From the IMG/VR virus record IMGVR_UViG_3300031787_000545, positions 1-31,669 of that record: a DNA stretch of 31,669 bases. One strand, written 5' to 3'. The notes beneath the pieces were generated by a model. The model ran no database searches and was not told where the DNA came from. It saw nothing but the letters and a program-made list of their open reading frames with translations. The stretch is from a virus. Both the position numbers and the translations under genes were made by a program. Below are positions 27,850-31,669 of this stretch, piece by piece (position 1 is the first letter of the stretch; each line of letters opens with the position of its first letter).

Positions 27850-29881
27850 TGTTTTCAATCTCTTTTGTTATTTTATCAAGAAATTCTTGCTCAGTTTTGC
27901 CGATAGTAGCAATTTTCTCTGCCATTTGCAACTCTACTATCTTGGTATTATTTTTAATATCGGCTTCTTTGAGCATCAGTTCAGCAATTTTAACACGCCT
28001 ATCGAACTCTTTCTGTGCTTGGTCGTCAGCGGTGGGTAGATTTTTACTCACTGCACTGAGTACTTTTGCACGAGTCTCTTCTGGCATCATCTGAGCCTCT
28101 ACAACAGCCTTGGCAGCTTCAGCCTGGTCTTTCTGTGCCGATGCCTCCAACTGTTTTACCTGTGCCTGTGCCTGAGCCAACTGCAACTGTAGTTGAACTT
28201 GCTGGATCTGAGACTGTTCAGGCGTGGGTTGCATTGCTTGGTCAAGTTGTGCAGCCAACTTCTCACGGTCAGCAAGGCCACTATTCTCAATAATGGACTT
28301 CATCACTATCGGCACAACAGGACTATCTGGTCCAAGTGTCTTCAACAGGTTCATAAACTGCATCTGCTCATATTCACGAGCAATGATACCAAGATTAGAA
28401 GAAGGAACAAAGATAAAGTCTTGTGCAGGATAGCGCTCAGGATCAAACTGCATAAAGCGGTATGCAGACTTAGTTACAAACGGTATTAAGAACTGCTCTT
28501 GGAAGTTGACTAAGGTGCGCTTATTCTTCTTAATGATTGCTGATAGTGCTGGGGACATACCAGCCATATCACCAGTGGTGCCAGCATTTAGTTGTGCAGA
28601 GTCTACTGTACCTGTTGCCATTAGCAGCATCTGCATAAACTGGTTAGCAGTGGCAAGGTTGCCTGGGTCAGTATTACCAAACTTAAATGGTTGCAGAATC
28701 TCTGCTGGATTACCATTAGTTAGGATAGTCTTACCTGGCCTTACCTCAAACTTAGCACCACGAGGCAGACGAGTAGCATCAATACCCATCATAGGCACAG
28801 TAGTCAATGCTAGGCTATCTAGATGACTACGAATTTGTGCATCGATGGCTTTCTGGCAGTTATAGCCTTTTTCAGCGATGCCACGGCCCCAGAAACGATT
28901 GGGCATGGAGTCATACTGGAAAGCCACCACAGGACGGTCTTCCATCATGTATGGCGACTGTTCTGCCTTGAGTAAATGCTCATCGTTAGCGATAACAATA
29001 ATGGCTTCTACCAGTTCTGTGTACTCTGCTGCTTCGCTACCAAACTCTTCTTGCTTTTTGCTAAAGAGTTCCATAATCTTTTCACCGTCTTCCTCAAGCA
29101 TGAACTTGGGAATAAGGCCGTAGTAGCGTAATAATTTAACCTTGTCTTGCTGATACTCAATGTCTTCCTGTACTGGCTCTAAGTCATCTTCGACTGCGGC
29201 GGGGCCAAGGTTTTCTACTTTCTTATAAACACCAGCCTCCATACCAGCAACAACGCTGTGAATGGACACATACTCTTCAATAGCACAGCCAAGAGCATCT
29301 TCAATGCTGGTGGCATTGGGATCAATTAAGAAGTTCTTAGGGTTAATTGGCTTTAGACCAACAACGAATCTAGGTACTTCTTCAACACCAATGGCAGCAA
29401 CACCCATCTCTACTATGGGCCTCATCGCTGGTCTTAGTTCTGTCTTTTCTGCGATGGTAATCTCACCAATGCCAGTGCCATACACAGCACCAAGAAGAAC
29501 AATATCAGATACTGACTTACGGACTTTCTCTTTCTTAAAGTCCTCTACCATCTGATTTTTAATCTCTTCTACATCAATCTTATTGTTGTCTGCTCTGTCG
29601 TCAATGATGTCAAAGAACTTCTCACCACGACCAAAGATAGCCTCTTCGATCTCAGCTACTGAAGTCTCAATTGCTTGCTGTAGTGCAGGCGTAACAATCT
29701 TGGAACGCTCAGAGTCACGAGTGGCATCCTCACCAGCCCAGATACCACGCCAGAGGCGCTCATATTCTTTCCAAGACTCTAGATAGTTCTCATCACGTTG
29801 GTTACGCCAGTTCTCACAGCGAGACATCACCCAACTGGTAATCTCCATCTCTTTAGAGTTGTACTGTTGTTCTTCCATCAC
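27842..29881 (-). CDS. portal protein (head-tail connector)
   Basis: A 679-residue portal, the ring through which DNA enters and leaves. The N-terminal part has YERLWRGIWAGEDATRDSER and SKIVTPALQQAIETSVAEIE, the podovirus portal signature; the central part contains GLKPINPKNFLIDPNATSIE, RLPRGAKFEVRPGKTILTN and LNAGTTGDMAGMSPALSAII; the last 120 residues are a Gln/Ala-rich coiled coil (QLQLQLAQAQAQVKQLEASA) that forms a barrel in other portals. T7 gp8 has 536 residues, so the extra length is in this C-terminal coiled coil. It starts in an ATGA overlap with the 87-aa gene. Confidence 0.92.
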   Translation of the reverse strand: MMEEQQYNSKEMEITSWVMSRCENWRNQRDENYLESWKEYERLWRGIWAGEDATRDSERSKIVTPALQQAIETSVAEIEEAIFGRGEKFFDIIDDRADNNKIDVEEIKNQMVEDFKKEKVRKSVSDIVLLGAVYGTGIGEITIAEKTELRPAMRPIVEMGVAAIGVEEVPRFVVGLKPINPKNFLIDPNATSIEDALGCAIEEYVSIHSVVAGMEAGVYKKVENLGPAAVEDDLEPVQEDIEYQQDKVKLLRYYGLIPKFMLEEDGEKIMELFSKKQEEFGSEAAEYTELVEAIIVIANDEHLLKAEQSPYMMEDRPVVAFQYDSMPNRFWGRGIAEKGYNCQKAIDAQIRSHLDSLALTTVPMMGIDATRLPRGAKFEVRPGKTILTNGNPAEILQPFKFGNTDPGNLATANQFMQMLLMATGTVDSAQLNAGTTGDMAGMSPALSAIIKKNKRTLVNFQEQFLIPFVTKSAYRFMQFDPERYPAQDFIFVPSSNLGIIAREYEQMQFMNLLKTLGPDSPVVPIVMKSIIENSGLADREKLAAQLDQAMQPTPEQSQIQQVQLQLQLAQAQAQVKQLEASAQKDQAEAAKAVVEAQMMPEETRAKVLSAVSKNLPTADDQAQKEFDRRVKIAELMLKEADIKNNTKIVELQMAEKIATIGKTEQEFLDKITKEIENNA

Positions 29882-30141
29882 AGATCCTCTTCGGTGGTGT
29901 TAGAGAATAAAGAAGCATACTCCATCTCTGGTTGTTCCTTCTCTACAGGCAGAAAGATCTTATCGTCTTTTAGGCCTACTTCTTTTGCTTTAGTAATAAT
30001 CTTCATTAGACACTCAGCGTCTAACTTATCATCTAGTTCTTCTTTAATTGTTTCCCATACATCAGGATTGGAAGACAGAGTATCCCAGTTTAGTGGAACG
30101 TAAGATTCTTCCATTTCTTCATTATTATTTTCGTAGTCCAT
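29878..30141 (-). CDS. hypothetical acidic protein
   Basis: An 87-residue acidic protein, mostly Glu and Asp (MDYENNNEEMEESYVPLNWD...). Its middle is a helix (TIKEELDDKLDAECLMKIIT) and it ends in SLFSNTTEEDL. It lies between TerL and portal; SD GGAG precedes the ATG. Small acidic ORFs at this place are common in podoviruses, with no known job. Confidence 0.65.
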   Translation of the reverse strand: MDYENNNEEMEESYVPLNWDTLSSNPDVWETIKEELDDKLDAECLMKIITKAKEVGLKDDKIFLPVEKEQPEMEYASLFSNTTEEDL

Positions 30142-30151
30142 CTAGGTCTCC

Positions 30152-31408
30152 TCAATATCCAGCAACGGCATCCATTGGTGTAAAGTTATCTTCATCTATG
30201 TAGGTTGCGTATTCAGCAATAGCGATCTGGTCAATGTAACTAAGTGCATCAATCAGGTCATCGTGTACTTGGGTGTTGGGGAAGTTAAGTAGTTCATCAG
30301 TTATCTCAGACACCCACTCTTTGTCATTGAATATGATTTTACCATGTTCAAAGCGACCCTGCAAGGACCAAGTAATCCTATCTGCTTTTTTCTTATTACC
30401 GTGTGTTAGGTCTTCAATACGAAAGTAACTATTATACTTACGCATCAGGTCAGACAAGTATGGCAAGACTGCATTCTTTAGTGCACCACGTTCGATGCCA
30501 ACACATAGTGGTTCATAGTCTCTAACAGCATCAAAGATTCTTTGTGCAGTGTCTTTGATGTCCCATCTGCCATACTCAATATTAGCAACCCACCATGTGC
30601 CATCAGCACAGACCTTGACTACAGCGATAGCAGACTGGTCTAGTCTTTTCTTTTTTGCAGTGGTAGCAACTGCTACATTCTCAAAGCCAGCAAGGTCTAC
30701 AGCAATATAGTAGCGGCCATCCTTTGGTTCTTCTTCGTCTACCTTGATCCATTCTTCTTTAAAGATGCCACCGGAGGCTGCTTCAAAGGAGGCCATGAAC
30801 TCAGTCCTGAAGGCGAAACTGGACATACTTTTCTTGGCGGTTTCAATCTCTTTTGGGTCCAGCAGTGGGTTATCAAAGCTGGTGAAGTGCCAAGACTTGT
30901 AGTTATCATCTTTGTTATCTAGTCCATACTGGTAGAGTTCATAGAAATGATTTCTACCCATGGGTGTACCAATGAACAGTGCCTTGCCTTTTAAGTCTGC
31001 TAGTGCTGGTCTAAGAATCTGTTCAAACACAGCAGGCTTCATGTCTGCGTATTCATCTAGCACAACAAACTTTAGGCTGACACCACGCATTGTCTCTGGT
31101 CTATCTGCACCTTTAAGACTGATCTGTGCACCGTTGACCAGACGAATCTGCATATTATTCACATGACTAGATTCAATGACTGGGTGACCAAGTTCCAATA
31201 ACGTGAGCCACATAATATCTCTGGCTTGTCCCTGTGTAGGAGCAATATACCAGACATGGCCTTTATCAGTCTGTAGTGCCTCGACTATGAGCATCCAGGC
31301 TGCTAGTCTACTTTTACCAGTTCTACGGCCAGCAGCAACTACCTTGAAACGAGTATCATCGTTCCATACTTCTTGTTGCCAAGGAAGTAACTTAATCTCT
31401 AGATTCAA
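30152..31408 (-). CDS. terL: terminase large subunit (TTG start)
   Basis: A 418-residue DNA-packaging motor. Walker A is AGRRTGKS (26-33), Walker B is FVVLDEYAD (114-122, with D118 and E119), and the coupling segment is FIGTPMG (145-151). The nuclease domain has YIAVDLAG (D238), GIERG (E306) and HDDLIDAL (D383, D384, D387). The start is TTG 31408: GAGG stands 8 nt upstream and the first ATG in this frame would remove the Walker A loop. T7 gp19 has 586 residues, so this is a compact TerL. It overlaps the terminase small subunit by 17 nt. Confidence 0.93.
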   Translation of the reverse strand: MNLEIKLLPWQQEVWNDDTRFKVVAAGRRTGKSRLAAWMLIVEALQTDKGHVWYIAPTQGQARDIMWLTLLELGHPVIESSHVNNMQIRLVNGAQISLKGADRPETMRGVSLKFVVLDEYADMKPAVFEQILRPALADLKGKALFIGTPMGRNHFYELYQYGLDNKDDNYKSWHFTSFDNPLLDPKEIETAKKSMSSFAFRTEFMASFEAASGGIFKEEWIKVDEEEPKDGRYYIAVDLAGFENVAVATTAKKKRLDQSAIAVVKVCADGTWWVANIEYGRWDIKDTAQRIFDAVRDYEPLCVGIERGALKNAVLPYLSDLMRKYNSYFRIEDLTHGNKKKADRITWSLQGRFEHGKIIFNDKEWVSEITDELLNFPNTQVHDDLIDALSYIDQIAIAEYATYIDEDNFTPMDAVAGY

Positions 31409-31669
31409 AGTCTACATCCTCAGCGTCAATAACATCATCTGCTTCTATCTTTGTATCAGCAATGCCGCTGATGTTGATAGTTATGCCAGCTTTACCGCCA
31501 GTCTTATCCTTCTCAAAGTAAGACAGCGGTAACAGCCTATCGGCACACATCTTGAGCATCGCTGCCTGGTCCTTATCGGTAGGGTCCAAGGCTTTCTTGA
31601 TGATAGTCTCAATGATGTGGTCACCTTTGGTGGTGAGCAGTCGCGCATGAAATTCGCGTATCCTTGCTG
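31392..31669 (-). CDS. terminase small subunit-like protein, partial
   Basis: The frame is open through the right edge and gives about 91 residues of C-terminal sequence; the start lies outside the window. ARLLTTKGDHIIETIIKKAL, then QAAMLKMCADRLLPLSYFEK, resembles the C-terminal part of small terminase subunits, which often have a KMCIDRLLPxSxxxK motif, followed by an acidic tail (IEADDVIDAEDVDFESRD). It precedes TerL with a 17-nt overlap, the usual order for the two terminase genes. A few other DNA-binding families share the motif, so the assignment is tentative. Confidence 0.65.
   Translation of the reverse strand, partial: ARIREFHARLLTTKGDHIIETIIKKALDPTDKDQAAMLKMCADRLLPLSYFEKDKTGGKAGITINISGIADTKIEADDVIDAEDVDFESRD

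Noticed and set aside
1-31669. tRNA genes, CRISPR arrays, insertion sequences, integrase or attachment sites
   Set aside because: I read for cloverleaf ends, spaced repeats, transposase or integrase motifs and found none; the phage appears lytic in this window, though the missing part could hold more.

Overview
The window is most of the genome of a short-tailed, T7-like bacterial virus (Autographiviridae-like podovirus). The evidence is a T7-gp4-type primase-helicase end, a T7-type family A DNA polymerase, a gp2.5-like ssDNA-binding protein, and a complete late module running terminase, portal, scaffold, capsid, tail tubular A, tail tubular B, then gp13/14/15/16-like internal proteins. Moderate GC, tiny intergenic gaps, no tRNA, and accessory genes such as a class II (B12-dependent) ribonucleotide reductase suggest an aquatic virus of a Gram-negative host. 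The host cannot be named from the sequence. No RNA polymerase gene is inside the window; the ends are open.

Positions 1-10419 (+ strand) are the DNA-metabolism module. It opens with the C-terminus of the primase-helicase, then a run of small overlapping ORFs (281-2449) that includes three tiny membrane peptides and a 38-bp repeat. DNA polymerase, the SSB, a small basic protein, a FEN-type 5'-3' exonuclease, a PD-(D/E)XK resolvase-like nuclease, a second DEDDy exonuclease with a zinc ribbon, a DUF3310 protein, a TPR/GT9-type glycosyltransferase and class II RNR follow. Nearly every junction overlaps by 4-20 nt, so translation is probably coupled. The module ends in a strong UUCG-loop terminator at 10442-10468.

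Positions 10467-31669 (- strand, read from right to left) are the virion and lysis module. In transcription order it holds: terminase small subunit (partial), TerL, an acidic 87-aa protein, portal, a 914-aa collagen/propeller tail fibre, an 89-aa protein, [a + strand HNH endonuclease cassette], an 80-aa protein, an FmdB-like zinc ribbon, scaffold, major capsid, a 109-aa structural protein, a terminator, a 98-aa protein, a small holin-like protein, a 115-aa protein, three small basic proteins, tail tubular A and B, a second tail fibre, a gp13-like protein, three putative internal or ejected proteins, a 146-aa membrane protein, a 3-TM holin and a lysozyme. The two modules converge tail-to-tail, unlike the single direction of T7.

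No stretch longer than 300 bases lacks a gene. The least ordinary points are the orphan HNH gene with its own sigma70-type promoter, a 31-bp tandem duplication that splits the stop/start junction of the holin gene, the repeated C-terminus/RBS/start cassette, the second exonuclease with a zinc ribbon, and the glycosyltransferase embedded in the replication operon.
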